A stretch of DNA of 64,000 bases from Bordetella flabilis (GCF_001676725.1 NZ_CP016172.1:5766001-5830000), one strand, 5' to 3'; shown: positions 8,091 through 26,927, counted from the first letter of the stretch. Numbers and translations are program-made. Notes: a model not told the origin generated them from the sequence alone.

Positions 8091-9638
8091 ATGACAAACC
8101 CCTCAGTCCCGCCGTCCCCGGCCATCGGCAAGGTGGGCAGCAAACGGTTCACGACAACGGCCGAGTCCCCGATCAGGCCGCCCGCCTCGGCCGGGAGTCG
8201 GCTCAAAGGCAGCGTCATGGGAGGTGTAAAGCGCCTGTTCCGGGCGGCGATGCAACCCGCCCTGCCTCGCGCCGGCGCGCCCTTGCGGCAGGCGCGACGT
8301 TGCCTGGACGATGGCTACGAGCGGTTCCTGAAGACCATGCTGGAGCCGGACCACGTGTACGGCCCCCGCGCGATCGCCGCGCTGGCCAGCCTGCTGCAGG
8401 CCGAGCAAGCATACGGCGCTGCCGGCGGGCGCCTGGCCACGCTGCACCCGAATGCCGATGCGGTGGCATACCGGCCACCCTTGGAGGCATTCAGCTTCAC
8501 CGACCTGCTGGCGCTGCGGCAGCGCCTGCCTCAGGCCGCGGTACCGGACCCGCACGGCGACGCCATCGTCGCGTACGCACGGGACGCCATCGAGCAGGAG
8601 ATCGCGATACGCGAACGACCGTTCCGCGCGGTAATCGCATTGCTCTTGCATAGCACTCCGTCCAGAACAGAACTGGATCCGGCGCTGCGCGCGCTGGCCA
8701 CTGCGGTCAGCCGGCGCGAACGGCACGGCGAACATCCCGCGCGCTTTCTCGGCGGCCTGATCGGCAGGCTGGCAAACGAAGAACTTGCCGCCATCGCGGC
8801 GGCGCTGGCGGGGCCCTCCGTCCGGACATGGCCAGCCCTTCCTCCGCATTCCGGCGGCCATACCAGTGTCGCGATCTCGGCGCCGGATGGCGGCGCCCAG
8901 GCCTGTGCGCGTGCCCTCAAGGACGCCGTCGACGCGTGCATGCGGTCACGTCTGGTGGTCCGGGCGCGACTGGCCTTCAAGGACGGCCTGGAAACCGCTC
9001 GCCCTCCGGCGCTGGTCGTGCAGGCGGTGCTGAAGGAGCTGCTGCAGGGAGCGACGGCCATGCAGGGACAGTCCGTGTCCGGCAGCGCGGCCCTTTCCGG
9101 CCAAGTGGCCGTGCTGTTTGCCAAAGCCCTTGCCGGAGACGGCAGTGTGGACGTGCGCCCGTACACCGGCGTGCTGGACCCCGCGCAGCTCGACGCCTTC
9201 GAAGCGCACCTGCCAGCATTGACCAGCGCTCGACGCAGGCAGGTACAGCAGGCCATCGATTCGGTGCGCCGCAGCCGTGCCCGCGGCGTACCCATGCCCC
9301 GGCCGCAAGCCGGCCCCGGCTTCCCCGCGATGGAAGGCATCAGCATGCAGGCGGCGCGCATCCTGGCCCGGCTGCTCGCCCGGCGGCGTACCGAGTCCGT
9401 GCCGCAGTCGCCACCTCCGGACCCCGCGCTGGCATCCCATTACACGGCAAGGTTCGGCATGCAGACGCTGAAACGCATGTCCTTGAACATCACGCCACAC
9501 GCGAACGGCGATTTCGACGTGTCGGTGACCACGCAGCTGGACCCCGGTTTCGCCGACCAACCGGTTTCCCTTACCTATACCGCGCGCATCGCGCCGGATA
9601 CCCGCACCCTGAAAGGCGCGTTCCGGCACCAGCGATAA
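8091..9638 (+). CDS. Hypothetical 515-residue protein, possibly a secreted effector
   Basis: Not a family I can name. The first 55 residues are rich in Ser, Thr, Pro and basic residues and look disordered (MTNPSVPPSPAIGKVGSK). The middle is mostly alpha-helical with loosely recurring units of the type 'D-L-x-A-L-R-x-x-L-P' (FTDLLALRQRLPQ near 140; LDAFEAHLPALTSARR near 370) and AIAAALAGPS. The C-terminal 60 residues are predicted beta (GDFDVSVTTQLDPGF). No signal peptide or membrane segment is seen. A disordered polar N-terminus followed by helical repeats is typical of type III effectors, but no chaperone or secretion gene is adjacent. ATG 8091 is preferred; it lacks a strong ribosome site and an upstream frame reaches 8058. 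Confidence 0.6.
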   Translation: MTNPSVPPSPAIGKVGSKRFTTTAESPIRPPASAGSRLKGSVMGGVKRLFRAAMQPALPRAGAPLRQARRCLDDGYERFLKTMLEPDHVYGPRAIAALASLLQAEQAYGAAGGRLATLHPNADAVAYRPPLEAFSFTDLLALRQRLPQAAVPDPHGDAIVAYARDAIEQEIAIRERPFRAVIALLLHSTPSRTELDPALRALATAVSRRERHGEHPARFLGGLIGRLANEELAAIAAALAGPSVRTWPALPPHSGGHTSVAISAPDGGAQACARALKDAVDACMRSRLVVRARLAFKDGLETARPPALVVQAVLKELLQGATAMQGQSVSGSAALSGQVAVLFAKALAGDGSVDVRPYTGVLDPAQLDAFEAHLPALTSARRRQVQQAIDSVRRSRARGVPMPRPQAGPGFPAMEGISMQAARILARLLARRRTESVPQSPPPDPALASHYTARFGMQTLKRMSLNITPHANGDFDVSVTTQLDPGFADQPVSLTYTARIAPDTRTLKGAFRHQR

Positions 9639-9712
9639 AAAAACCCACCTGGCGGCCGACCCAAGCACGGACGTATGTCCGGGTTTGAATGCAGCCCACA
9701 CAGGTGGGTCGG
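9635..9712 (-). terminator. Terminator downstream of rpoC
   Basis: Arms ACCCACCTG (9643-9651) and CAGGTGGGT (9701-9709) pair over a 49-base loop that holds a smaller hairpin around GGACGTATGTCC. Read leftward, the stem is followed at once by seven T residues. It lies between the converging ends of rpoC and the hypothetical gene. Confidence 0.75.
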
Positions 9713-9758
9713 TACCGGGACACGACCGCATTGCAGTCGTGTCCGGTCAGGGGGTGCC

Positions 9759-18118
<8,360 letters not shown>

Positions 18119-18187
18119 GAGCACTCCGACTCGAGGTTGCATGGGCCGTCAACCACGGCCCGGGGTGATACGGATTCTGATACGACT

Positions 18188-18231
18188 CCAGGAAACCCCA
18201 CTGAACCCCACTTCCAACTAGGGTTTCCTGG
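18188..18231 (-). other. Perfect 11-bp stem-loop in the rplL-rpoB spacer
   Basis: CCAGGAAACCC (18188-18198) and GGGTTTCCTGG (18221-18231) are perfectly complementary with a 22-base loop and no T-run. It lies between the attenuator and the rpoB start. In E. coli this spacer carries an RNase III processing hairpin; a similar role is inferred here. Confidence 0.55.
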
Positions 18232-18237
18232 AAACGC

Positions 18238-18274
18238 AAAAGCCCGGGGACTGCAGACTTCGCTGTCCCCGGGC
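18238..18274 (-). terminator. Attenuator hairpin between rplL and rpoB
   Basis: GCCCGGGGAC (18242-18251) pairs perfectly with GTCCCCGGGC (18265-18274). Read leftward from rplL it is followed by TTTTGCGTTT. This is the position of the partial terminator that lowers rpoBC output relative to ribosomal proteins in many bacteria. The strong stem with a short broken T-run suggests incomplete termination. Confidence 0.7.
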
Positions 18275-18289
18275 AACTGGCAGAAGGTT

Positions 18290-18670
18290 TTACTTGACTT
18301 CGACCTTGGCGCCAGCTTCTTCCAGCTTCTTCTTCGCAGCTTCGGCGTCAGCCTTGGCAACGGCTTCCTTCACGGCCTTCGGAGCACCGTCGACCAGGTC
18401 CTTGGCTTCCTTCAGACCCAGACCGGTCAGCTCGCGCACGGCCTTGATGACGCTGACCTTGTTCGCGCCAGCTTCGAGCAGCATGACGTTGAATTCGGTC
18501 TGCTCTTCGGCGGGCGCGGCAGCGCCACCGGCGGCGGGGGCAGCCACGGCCACGGCGGCGGCAGCAGCCGACACGCCAAACTTCTCTTCCAGATCCTTGA
18601 TCAGTTCCGACAGTTCGAGAACGGTCAGGCCAGCGATGGCGTCAAGGATTTCAGCTTTGTTAAGTGCCAT
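18290..18670 (-). CDS. rplL: 50S ribosomal protein L7/L12
   Basis: 126 residues. N-terminal dimerisation domain ([20 protein letters not shown]), an Ala/Val/Pro/Gly-rich hinge at about 35-58 and the C-terminal factor-binding domain ([30 protein letters not shown]). It forms the flexible ribosomal stalk with L10 that recruits elongation factors. It follows rplJ by 76 bases in the operon, and an attenuator follows. Confidence 0.99.
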   Translation of the reverse strand: MALNKAEILDAIAGLTVLELSELIKDLEEKFGVSAAAAAVAVAAPAAGGAAAPAEEQTEFNVMLLEAGANKVSVIKAVRELTGLGLKEAKDLVDGAPKAVKEAVAKADAEAAKKKLEEAGAKVEVK

Positions 18671-18746
18671 TTTCTAAGAACTCCAGATAGGGTAATGCCA
18701 GGTTCGGTGTCGCTCGTCGTACAGCGAAGTCCGTGAAAACGGGGGC

Positions 18747-19271
18747 CTAGGCCGCCGCCTTCTGGTCGCGCACGGCAGCGAGGCCGCGGGCGAACTTGGT
18801 CGGAACTTCGTTGAGCGTACGGGCAAATTGCGCAATCGGGGCCTGCATGGTGCCCAGCAGTTTCGCCAGCAACTCTTCGCGGGAGGGCAGGGAGGCCAGG
18901 GCCTTCACGCCTTCCTGGTTCAACAGGTTGTTGGGCAGCGAGCCCCCCTTGATGACCAGCTTGTCGTTGGTTTTGGCGAAATCAGCGAGCACCTTGGCCG
19001 ACGCAACCGGATCAGCGCTGATACCGTAGATCAGCGGACCGGTAAGCTGCTTGGACAGCGACTCGAAAGCCGTGCCGTTTACAGCGCGACGAGCCAGCGA
19101 GTTCTTGAGAACCCGCAGGTACACGCCCGATTGACGCGCATTCTTGCGCAGTACGGTGACGGAGGCGACGTCCAGACCACGGTACTCGGCGATAACAATC
19201 GATTGGGCCTTGGCGACTTGCGCCGAGACTTCCTCGATTACCACCGCTTTCTCTTGGCGATTGAGACTCAC
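18747..19271 (-). CDS. rplJ: 50S ribosomal protein L10
   Basis: 174 residues, starting [20 protein letters not shown], with the conserved [18 protein letters not shown] and [23 protein letters not shown] segments. L10 anchors L7/L12 dimers to 23S rRNA. In E. coli L10 (with L7/L12) represses its own mRNA by binding the leader, and a 277-base leader is present here as well. Confidence 0.99.
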   Translation of the reverse strand: MSLNRQEKAVVIEEVSAQVAKAQSIVIAEYRGLDVASVTVLRKNARQSGVYLRVLKNSLARRAVNGTAFESLSKQLTGPLIYGISADPVASAKVLADFAKTNDKLVIKGGSLPNNLLNQEGVKALASLPSREELLAKLLGTMQAPIAQFARTLNEVPTKFARGLAAVRDQKAAA

Positions 19272-19548
19272 GGTTTGAACACTCCATCAAAAGACGTTCT
19301 GGAAGGGATTCCGAAACGTCAACCGAATGCGGCGCCTGGTCGAGTTCTTCAGAAAAGAAATCTTCCATGGGACGCCGTCTACGCTGGATCCGAACCGGAA
19401 AGGCTTCGGGATTAAGCGCGGCGCCGATGGGATGGCATTTCCTTGCGGAGACACCCGGATATCGGCGACTTGCTCCAGCGGTCTTTGACAGCAACGTCCG
19501 TAAAAAACCGGACGCAGCCCAAAGTTCTGTTTGCTCGCGACGCCCCGA
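19272..19548 (-). promoter_or_regulatory. rplJ leader, probable L10 autoregulatory RNA
   Basis: A 277-base gap between rplA and rplJ in an otherwise compact operon. Read leftward it contains a GCGTCCGG / acggacg stem around a T-run near 19500-19520 (possible partial terminator) and the stretch AGCGTAGACGG near 19370-19385, which resembles the L10-binding leader of E. coli. Length and position match known L10 leaders; the detailed fold has not been computed. Confidence 0.5.
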
Positions 19549-20253
19549 TCAGGCAGCAGGCGTCGTGAGCGAAGCGAGTTCGACGCGCGCACCGCCACCC
19601 ATCGTGGACGACACGGCGAGCTTGCGCAGGTACACGCCCTTGGCAGCGGCAGGACGCGCCTTTTGCAGGGCGTCGACCAGCGCGGACAGGTTGGTTTGCA
19701 ACTGCTCCACGCCGAAAGAGGCGCGGCCGATGGTGGCATGCACGATACCGGCCTTGTCGGTACGGTATTGCACCTGGCCAGCCTTGGCGTTCTTCACCGC
19801 GGTGACCACGTCGGGCGTGACCGTGCCGACCTTAGGGTTCGGCATCAGGCCGCGGGGGCCCAGGATCTGGCCCAGGGCGCCGACGACACGCATGGTGTCG
19901 GGGGACGCGATGACCACGTCGAAATTCATTTGACCGGCCTTGATGCTGTCTGCCAGGTCTTCCAGGCCGACGATATCGGCGCCGGCGGCCTTGGCGGCCT
20001 CGGCCTTGTCGCCCTGGGCGAACACGGCCACACGCACGCTCTTGCCGGTGCCGGCGGGCAGCACGACCGAACCGCGGACCAGTTGGTCCGACTTCTTCGG
20101 GTCGATGCCCAGCTGCACAGCCACGTCGACGGATTCGTCAAACTTGGCGGTGGCGGTTTCCTTGATGAGGCTGAGGGCCTCGGCGACCGGGTACAGCTTG
20201 GTACGGTCGATTTTTTCCCGCAGGGCGGCGGTACGCTTGGACAGTTTTGTCAT
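19549..20253 (-). CDS. rplA: 50S ribosomal protein L1
   Basis: 234 residues, the usual length. Conserved elements are [40 protein letters not shown] and the RNA-binding [18 protein letters not shown]1 forms the mobile L1 stalk that helps release E-site tRNA, and it represses the rplKA message in other bacteria. It starts 2 bases after the rplK stop, indicating coupled translation. Confidence 0.99.
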   Translation of the reverse strand: MTKLSKRTAALREKIDRTKLYPVAEALSLIKETATAKFDESVDVAVQLGIDPKKSDQLVRGSVVLPAGTGKSVRVAVFAQGDKAEAAKAAGADIVGLEDLADSIKAGQMNFDVVIASPDTMRVVGALGQILGPRGLMPNPKVGTVTPDVVTAVKNAKAGQVQYRTDKAGIVHATIGRASFGVEQLQTNLSALVDALQKARPAAAKGVYLRKLAVSSTMGGGARVELASLTTPAA

Positions 20254-20255
20254 GA

Positions 20256-20687
20256 TCAGATCCCCTCAACCGTGATGCCCATGCTGCGGGCGCTGCCAGC
20301 GATGGTGCGCACCGCGGCGTCCAGATCCCCCGCCGTCAGGTCGGGTTCCTTGGTCTTGGCGATTTCCTCGGCCTGGGCGCGCGTCAGCGTACCGACCTTG
20401 TCGGTATGCGGCTTGGGCGAACCCTTCTGCACGCCGGCGGCCTTCTTGATGAGGACCGTCGCGGGCGGGGTCTTCATGATGAAGGTGAAGCTCTTGTCCG
20501 CGAACGCCGTGATGACCACGGGAATCGGCAGGCCGGGCTCCATACCCTGCGTCTTGGCGTTGAACGCCTTGCAGAATTCCATGATGTTCAGACCGCGCTG
20601 ACCCAGCGCCGGACCGATCGGGGGAGAGGGATTCGCCTTACCAGCCGGCACTTGCAGCTTGATAAAGCCGACGATCTTCTTCGCCAT
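20256..20687 (-). CDS. rplK: 50S ribosomal protein L11
   Basis: 143 residues: [20 protein letters not shown] with the conserved [20 protein letters not shown] segment and the C-terminal rRNA-binding domain ([19 protein letters not shown]). L11 binds the GTPase-associated centre and is needed for RelA activation. It lies 70 bases after nusG and 2 bases before rplA. Confidence 0.99.
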   Translation of the reverse strand: MAKKIVGFIKLQVPAGKANPSPPIGPALGQRGLNIMEFCKAFNAKTQGMEPGLPIPVVITAFADKSFTFIMKTPPATVLIKKAAGVQKGSPKPHTDKVGTLTRAQAEEIAKTKEPDLTAGDLDAAVRTIAGSARSMGITVEGI

Positions 20688-20757
20688 GCTTTGCTCCTTG
20701 CGGGTTCAAACGCCCACCGCACGCGGCGGGCTCCCCGGGGTGTTGAGGACTACGGGA

Positions 20758-21282
20758 TCAGGTCTTTTCGACCTGGCTGAAATCGAGTTCGACGGGTGTC
20801 GCGCGGCCGAAAATGGTGACCGACACGTGCACCTTGCTTTTCTCGTAGTTCACTTCTTCGACGTTGCCGTTGAAGTCTGCGAACGGACCTTCCTTGACGC
20901 GAACCATTTCGCCGACCTCGAACAGCACCTTGGGACGAGGCTTCTCGACGCCCTGGTTGCGGATGTTCTCGACCTCTTTATCCGAGATCGGGGTCGGCCG
21001 GTTGCCCGAGCCACCCAGGAAGCCGGTGACGCGGTTGGTGTTCTTGACCAGGTGCCAGGTTTCGTCCGTCAACTCCATCTCGACCAGGACATAGCCCGGG
21101 AAAATGCGACGTTCCGAAATCGACTTCTGGCCGCCCTTCATTTCGACGACTTCCTCGGAAGGCACGAGGATTTCGCCGAAGGACGTTTGCAGGCCGGCGC
21201 GCTCGATACGTTCGAGCAGTGCCTTGTGGACGCTTTTCTCCATGCCGGAATACACATGGACGACATACCAACGTTTGCTCAT
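20758..21282 (-). CDS. nusG: Transcription elongation/antitermination factor NusG
   Basis: 174 residues. The N-terminal NGN domain ([38 protein letters not shown]) binds RNA polymerase, and a KOW domain lies at the C-terminus ([19 protein letters not shown]). NusG increases elongation, couples to S10 and supports Rho. Ten bases separate it from secE, the standard pair. Confidence 0.99.
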   Translation of the reverse strand: MSKRWYVVHVYSGMEKSVHKALLERIERAGLQTSFGEILVPSEEVVEMKGGQKSISERRIFPGYVLVEMELTDETWHLVKNTNRVTGFLGGSGNRPTPISDKEVENIRNQGVEKPRPKVLFEVGEMVRVKEGPFADFNGNVEEVNYEKSKVHVSVTIFGRATPVELDFSQVEKT

Positions 21283-21292
21283 TCGCCGTCCC

Positions 21293-21673
21293 TTATTTCC
21301 AGCCCAGCAGCAGGCCGTAGATGATCCATTCGATCCCCTTGTCGAGCACCCACATGAAGATGCCCATGATGGCCACGAACGCGAAAACGATCCCCGTCAT
21401 CTGGGTCGTTTCCTTGCGGGTGGGCCAGGAGACACGCTTGACTTCGTTGTAGGACTCGTTGGCAAAGCTCAACGTGCGCCGGCCCGGCTCGCTGAACCAC
21501 GCGATGACGGCGGCAAGGACGAGCCCGCCCACGAATACCCCGATCCGGGCGGCCATGGGCTGGGTGCTGAGCACGGAGAAGCCAACGATGCCAGCAATGA
21601 TGACAAGCACCGCCAAACCGAGCTTTACACGATCGGCGGTACTGGTTACGGTTTCGACGCTGGTATTAGACAT
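21293..21673 (-). CDS. secE: Preprotein translocase subunit SecE
   Basis: 126 residues with three membrane spans as in proteobacterial Sec[37 protein letters not shown] and [20 protein letters not shown]. The cytoplasmic signature [15 protein letters not shown] precedes the last span, which clamps SecY. ATG 21673 (MSNTSVETV) is preferred; an in-frame ATG at 21694 would add seven residues. It lies 73 bases after tRNA-Trp. Confidence 0.96.
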   Translation of the reverse strand: MSNTSVETVTSTADRVKLGLAVLVIIAGIVGFSVLSTQPMAARIGVFVGGLVLAAVIAWFSEPGRRTLSFANESYNEVKRVSWPTRKETTQMTGIVFAFVAIMGIFMWVLDKGIEWIIYGLLLGWK

Positions 21674-21746
21674 TTTGCGCAGCAAGCCCGCCATGAACGC
21701 GCAGCTTGCGATGATTTCCGGCAGGCCAGGTAGAGGAATGCGGGTT

Positions 21747-21821
21747 GGCAGGGGCAGTAGGAATCGAACCTACAACCTTCGGTTTTGGAGACCGACGCTC
21801 TGCCAATTGAGCTATACCCCT
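21747..21821 (-). tRNA. tRNA-Trp (anticodon CCA)
   Basis: On the minus strand the molecule starts AGGGGTATAGCTC and ends CCCCTGCCA with an encoded CCA. The acceptor stem pairs AGGGG with CCCCT, the anticodon loop reads CTCCAAA, and the T loop is GGTTCGATTCC. It lies between tuf and secE, the usual betaproteobacterial position. Confidence 0.97.
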
Positions 21822-22163
21822 CTAGTCACGCACGACCGTATCTTTACTTGCATACGACCGCTAGAGACCCTTTACCCTCGCTTCCTGGTCAGGCTATGAA
21901 GCCCAAAAGCGGGTTTCAACCGGTCCGGGTCCACCCCTTCCGACAGCCTGTCGGCTTACGAACGGGCAGCCTGGTGGCTGGAACCTACTCGCCTCGCTCG
22001 ATTCCCTGCTCGCCACTTGCCTGAGCCTGACTTGACCAAACCCGGCGTTATGCCGGGGCCAGTCGTTTCGCAGTCGGCCTGGCAGTTTGACCTGGCTTCG
22101 ACCCAGCACTTTGATACTGAGCCAGAAATCGGGTCCAAGAGGACGGCGGCGCGGCACGAGCCC
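21822..22163. other. Spacer between tuf terminator and tRNA-Trp
   Basis: No gene. It must hold the promoter for tRNA-Trp-secE-nusG and possibly rplKAJL. On the minus strand a TTGAAA is followed 17 bases later by TAGCCT (about 21894-21922), a poor -10, so the promoter is not convincingly located. A CCGACAG/TGTCGG hairpin is present near 21949-21963. Confidence 0.4.
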
Positions 22164-22196
22164 AAAAACGAAGGATGGAACCTTGCGGAACCATCC
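22164..22196 (-). terminator. tuf terminator
   Basis: Read leftward: GGATGG, an inner loop with a small GC stem, CCATCC, then TTCGTTTTT. The six-base outer stem (22173-22178 with 22191-22196) and the five-T run lie about 80 bases after the tuf stop. A second GC-rich hairpin (GGCGGG...CCCGCC, 22237-22260) sits closer to the stop but lacks a T-run. Confidence 0.6.
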
Positions 22197-22273
22197 ATAA
22201 TACTACTTTTCTCGCCGCTTTGTACAGAGAAATCTTGGCGGGATCCCGGGGGACCCCGCCGCGGCGGCGTGGA

Positions 22274-23464
<1,191 letters not shown>

Positions 23465-23516
23465 GGCTGACTCCTGACTGGATGTGCGGATCTGACTCGA
23501 AGTGAAGACAAATGCG

Positions 23517-23591
<75 letters not shown>

Positions 23592-23706
23592 GGTAAATCT
23601 TGGCTTACTGCTTCCTGCCGTACTACCTGGCGCCCGCCGTGCCTGGCACGACCTGACACCTTGTCCTGCGAGATGCGCGTCCCGCTGTTGCGCATCCGTT
23701 ATAACC

Positions 23707-23780
23707 TGGAGCGGGTGAAGGGAATCGAACCCTCGTCGTAAGCTTGGAAGGCTTCTGCTCTACCATTGAGCTACACCCGC
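23707..23780 (-). tRNA. tRNA-Gly (anticodon TCC)
   Basis: Starts GCGGGTGTAGCTC and ends CACCCGCTCCA (CCA encoded). Anticodon loop CTTCCAA within AAGC/GCTT, so TCC; the outermost pair of that stem is non-canonical. T arm GAGGGTTCGATTCCCTT. Middle member of the Tyr-Gly-Thr cluster. Confidence 0.97.
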
Positions 23781-24050
23781 GGCGTACCGTTTCCCATCCT
23801 GCCCCGCCTACATCAGACTCGCGTCTACCGCCCGCGGCATACCGCCAGATTCGACCTGCGCGATCGATGCATACCCCCAGACACTGCAAATCCAGGCCAA
23901 CTGCGCCTGGATTTTGGAGAAGTGCCTGCCGCTTGCGCGACCGGGCACCGGCCTGGCTACTGCTGCGTCAATCACTGCGCGAACGAAGAATCGACTGAAT
24001 GATCCGACGGGACCGTCACCTGTCAGGGAGACCGGTCCTGGCGCGGTCTC

Positions 24051-24137
24051 TGGTGGAGGGGATTGGATTCGAACCAATGTAGGCGCAAGGCCAACAGATT
24101 TACAGTCTGCCCCCTTTAACCACTCGGGCACCCCTCC
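24051..24137 (-). tRNA. tRNA-Tyr (anticodon GTA)
   Basis: An 87-base type II tRNA with a long variable arm. It starts GGAGGGGTGCCCGAG and ends CCCCTCCACCA. The anticodon loop is CTGTAAA (GTA), followed by the variable-arm stem TTGGCC...GCGCC. First gene of the Tyr-Gly-Thr-tuf transcript. Confidence 0.97.
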
Positions 24138-24152
24138 AGCGGAGAACTTGAA

Positions 24153-24181
24153 ATTATGGTGACTTTCGAAACCGATGTCAA
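24153..24181 (-). promoter_or_regulatory. Sigma-70 promoter of the tRNA-Tyr/Gly/Thr-tuf operon
   Basis: Minus strand: TTGACA (24176-24181, perfect -35), exactly 17 bases, then CATAAT (24153-24158, one change from TATAAT). The -10 ends about 15 bases before the tRNA-Tyr 5' end. This is the best promoter match in the window, as expected for stable-RNA and EF-Tu expression. Confidence 0.85.
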
Positions 24182-24206
24182 ATTGGCCCCGCAAGAAATG
24201 GGCCAA
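24180..24206 (-). terminator. Terminator after the iron alcohol dehydrogenase gene
   Basis: Read leftward: TTGGCCC, ten bases, GGGCCAA, then TTT. It sits 36 bases after the dehydrogenase stop, and its end abuts the -35 box of the tRNA-Tyr promoter, insulating the two units. The T-run is short. Confidence 0.5.
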
Positions 24207-24241
24207 GGGGACCGGCGGCGGTACTGGTCCGGTCCGACTGG

Positions 24242-25432
24242 TCAGCGTGGATCGGGGGCAACGCGCGCATCCGCCCGGCCCGCGATGGCGGCACGGAAGA
24301 TGGCCGCGTACTGCGCCGCGTCGAAAGCCACCGGGTTGGTCCCCGCCGAAGGGTCGGCTTGCGCCATGCGGCCCACCAGGTCGGCGTCGCCGTCATGCAG
24401 GCCGATATCGGCGAGCGTGTGCGGAATGCCGATGCGTTCACGCAGTTCCAGGATCCAGGCCTGTACGCCCTCGGCCGAGGCGCCGGGCAAGGCCAGGTAC
24501 CGCGCCAGCGCTGCCAGCGGGGCCTGCAGGGCATGCGCGTTGGCCTGCACCACGTATGGCATCAGGACGGCATTGAGCAGCCCGTGGTGCGCGTCGTAGA
24601 GCGCGCCCAGGGGATGCGCCAGCGCGTGCATGGCGCCCAGTCCCTTCTGGAACGCCGTCGCCCCCATACAGGACGCCACCAGCATATGGTGGCGCGCCGC
24701 CAGGTCGCCGGCGTCCGCCACGGCGCGGGGCAGATAATGATTGACCAGGCGCATGCCCTCCAGCGCGATGCCTGCCGCCATCGGGTGATGAAACGGAGAA
24801 CAATAGGCTTCCAGGCAGTGGGACAGTGCGTCCATGCCGGTGGCGGCGGTGACCGAGGGGGGCAGTCCGGTCGTAAGCGTCGCATCCAGGATCACAATGG
24901 CCGGCAACACGCGGGGATGGAAGATCAGCCGCTTCAGCCGCGCGTCCTCATCCATGATGACGGCCACCCGTCCCACTTCGGAGCCGGTCCCGGCCGTGGT
25001 GGGTATGGCCACCACGGGCGCCATACCTTCGACCTTTACGCGCATATGGTTGTCGCCGACGTCTTCGAAGTCCCATAGTGGCCTGTCCTGCCCAACCATG
25101 AGTGCGATGGCCTTGCCAGCATCCAGCGCGGACCCGCCGCCGAAGGCGACCACGCCGTCATGGCCACCACGGCGATAGGCCGCCACGCCGGCCTCGACAT
25201 TGCGTCCCGTCGGATTGCCCTTGATTTCGTGGAACACACTGCAACCCAGGCCGGCGGCGCGACAGGCCGTCGCGGCCTGCTCCACCATCGGCAGCGCCGC
25301 GATACCGGGGTCCGTGACGATCAGTGGCCGCTTCATGCCGAGCGCGGCGCAGTGTTCGGGCAGTTCGGATATCCGCCCGGGCCCCACCTTGATGGCGGTC
25401 GGATAGTTCCAGTTCACGTGAGGCAGGTCCAT
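24242..25432 (-). CDS. Iron-containing alcohol dehydrogenase
   Basis: 396 residues of the Fe-ADH family. The N-terminal nucleotide domain has FGGGSALDAGKAIALM near residue 92 and PTTAGTGSEVGRVAVI near 138. The metal site is in the helical C-terminal half (MDALSHCLEAYCS; MHALAHPLGALYDAHHGLLN with the ligand histidines). It oxidises an alcohol to an aldehyde with NAD(P). ATG 25432 has GAGGAAA upstream and begins the conserved MDLPHVNWNYPTAIKVGPG. It follows an aldehyde dehydrogenase and a glutamine-synthetase-like gene on the same strand, so the three probably act in sequence on a glutamylated amino alcohol or amine. The substrate is not deducible. Confidence 0.9.
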   Translation of the reverse strand: MDLPHVNWNYPTAIKVGPGRISELPEHCAALGMKRPLIVTDPGIAALPMVEQAATACRAAGLGCSVFHEIKGNPTGRNVEAGVAAYRRGGHDGVVAFGGGSALDAGKAIALMVGQDRPLWDFEDVGDNHMRVKVEGMAPVVAIPTTAGTGSEVGRVAVIMDEDARLKRLIFHPRVLPAIVILDATLTTGLPPSVTAATGMDALSHCLEAYCSPFHHPMAAGIALEGMRLVNHYLPRAVADAGDLAARHHMLVASCMGATAFQKGLGAMHALAHPLGALYDAHHGLLNAVLMPYVVQANAHALQAPLAALARYLALPGASAEGVQAWILELRERIGIPHTLADIGLHDGDADLVGRMAQADPSAGTNPVAFDAAQYAAIFRAAIAGRADARVAPDPR

Positions 25433-25496
25433 GATGGTTTCCTCGTGGGCGGCGGCGCCTGCCATGCCGGACATGACAGCAGGCAACGCGCGTCGC

Positions 25497-26885
25497 TCAG
25501 GCCATGCGCAGATGGAAGGATTTCGGGCGGGTCAATTGTTCGTAGCCCAGCACGGATAGCGACACACCGCGTCCGCTGTCCTTGACACCTGTCCATGCCA
25601 GACCGGGATCCAGGTAGTCGCAGCGGTTCATGAAGAACGTGCCGGTGTGTACTCGCTGGCCGATGCCGATGGCGGCCTCTCGATCGCGCGTGTAGACCGC
25701 GGCGGTCAGGCCATACGGGCTGTCGTTCATCAGCGACACCGCTTCATCATCGCTGTCGACCGGCATCACGCCCACGACGGGTCCGAAGCATTCGTCGCGC
25801 ATGATGCGCATGGTGTGGTCGACGTGGGTGAGCAAGGCCGGCGCGACATAGGCGCTGCCCGCGCGCGCCGCCGGGAAATAGGCGGCATCGGCGACATTGC
25901 GCGCGCCCTGGCGCACCGCCTGTTCCACCACCTCTCGCACACCCTGCGCGGCAGCCGCACGAACTACCGGTCCCAACGTCGTGGCGGGGTCGCGGGGATC
26001 GCCCAGCACATAGCGGTTGGTCAGCACCGCCGCCTGTTCGATGAAGGCATCGTGCACGCGCCGCGCCACATAAATGCGCTGTATGCCGCAACACGACTGG
26101 CCGGCATTGAAGAATGCGCCGTCCACCAGGGATTCCGCAGCAGCCTCGATATCGGCGTCTCCGCGGACGTATGCGGGATCGTTGCCGCCCAGCTCCAGGC
26201 CGACCCCGATGAACCGGCCCGCCGCGCTCTCTTCCACGGCACGCCCGCCGCGGACCGAGCCGGTAAAGGATACGAAACCGACCTCCGGCGCGCGCACCAG
26301 CCGCTGCGTGGTGGCATGATCGGCATGCACGTACGAAAAAACGCCGGCAGGCAGGCCCGCTTCCATGAATGCCGTGTGCATGAGCTCGGCGCACAATGGC
26401 GTTTGCTCGGAGTGCTTCAGGATCACCGCGTTGCCCGCCATCAGCGCGGGAACGATGCTGTTGACGGCGGTGAGCAATGGGTAGTTCCAGGGTGCGATCG
26501 TCAGCGTGACGCCGATGGGCTCGCGCCGGATGAACCGCTCGCGGTCGCTGCCGGGCGCCGCGGCCACCGGCTGCAGGGCATAGGGTGCGATTGCGATCAT
26601 ATGCCGGGCGCGTGCGGCGAAGCCGTCCACTTCGAGCGGCGCGTGACGGCTGGGCCGTCCCATCTGCGTCGTGATGGCCTGCGCGATGTCGGATTTGGCG
26701 GCGACGAATCGCTCCACCGCCTGTGTCAGCACGCGGGCACGTTCAAGGACGTCGACGTCCTGCCATTGCCGTTGCGCCGCGCACGCCTGATGCAGTATCG
26801 CCTGGATCTGTTGCTCGTTCGCGTATGGCCTGCGCACGGCTTCGCGGCCGTCTATGGGGCTGATGGTGATGAATTCCTGTGACAT
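25497..26885 (-). CDS. Aldehyde dehydrogenase
   Basis: 462 residues of the NAD(P)-dependent ALDH superfamily. Motifs: the Asn region TIAPWNYPLLTAVNSIVPAL near residue 130, the general base in GLELGGNDPAYV near 230 and the catalytic Cys in NAGQSCCGIQRIYVARR near 265 (two adjacent Cys). The C-terminal ECFGPVVGVMPV motif is intact. It converts an aldehyde to the carboxylic acid. Encoded between the ligase gene and the iron alcohol dehydrogenase, 64 bases before the latter, so it likely oxidises the aldehyde the dehydrogenase makes. Start ATG 26885 begins MSQEFITISPIDG, the usual ALDH N-terminus. Confidence 0.92.
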   Translation of the reverse strand: MSQEFITISPIDGREAVRRPYANEQQIQAILHQACAAQRQWQDVDVLERARVLTQAVERFVAAKSDIAQAITTQMGRPSRHAPLEVDGFAARARHMIAIAPYALQPVAAAPGSDRERFIRREPIGVTLTIAPWNYPLLTAVNSIVPALMAGNAVILKHSEQTPLCAELMHTAFMEAGLPAGVFSYVHADHATTQRLVRAPEVGFVSFTGSVRGGRAVEESAAGRFIGVGLELGGNDPAYVRGDADIEAAAESLVDGAFFNAGQSCCGIQRIYVARRVHDAFIEQAAVLTNRYVLGDPRDPATTLGPVVRAAAAQGVREVVEQAVRQGARNVADAAYFPAARAGSAYVAPALLTHVDHTMRIMRDECFGPVVGVMPVDSDDEAVSLMNDSPYGLTAAVYTRDREAAIGIGQRVHTGTFFMNRCDYLDPGLAWTGVKDSGRGVSLSVLGYEQLTRPKSFHLRMA

Positions 26886-26927
26886 ACGGGCCGGCTCCGG
26901 GATACGCGAGACTGCAATGACGTCGAG

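Noticed and set aside
22237..22260. GC-rich hairpin just after tuf as the terminator
   Set aside because: A GGCGGG/CCCGCC stem but no T-run; the hairpin with TTCGTTTTT at 22164-22196 fits better.
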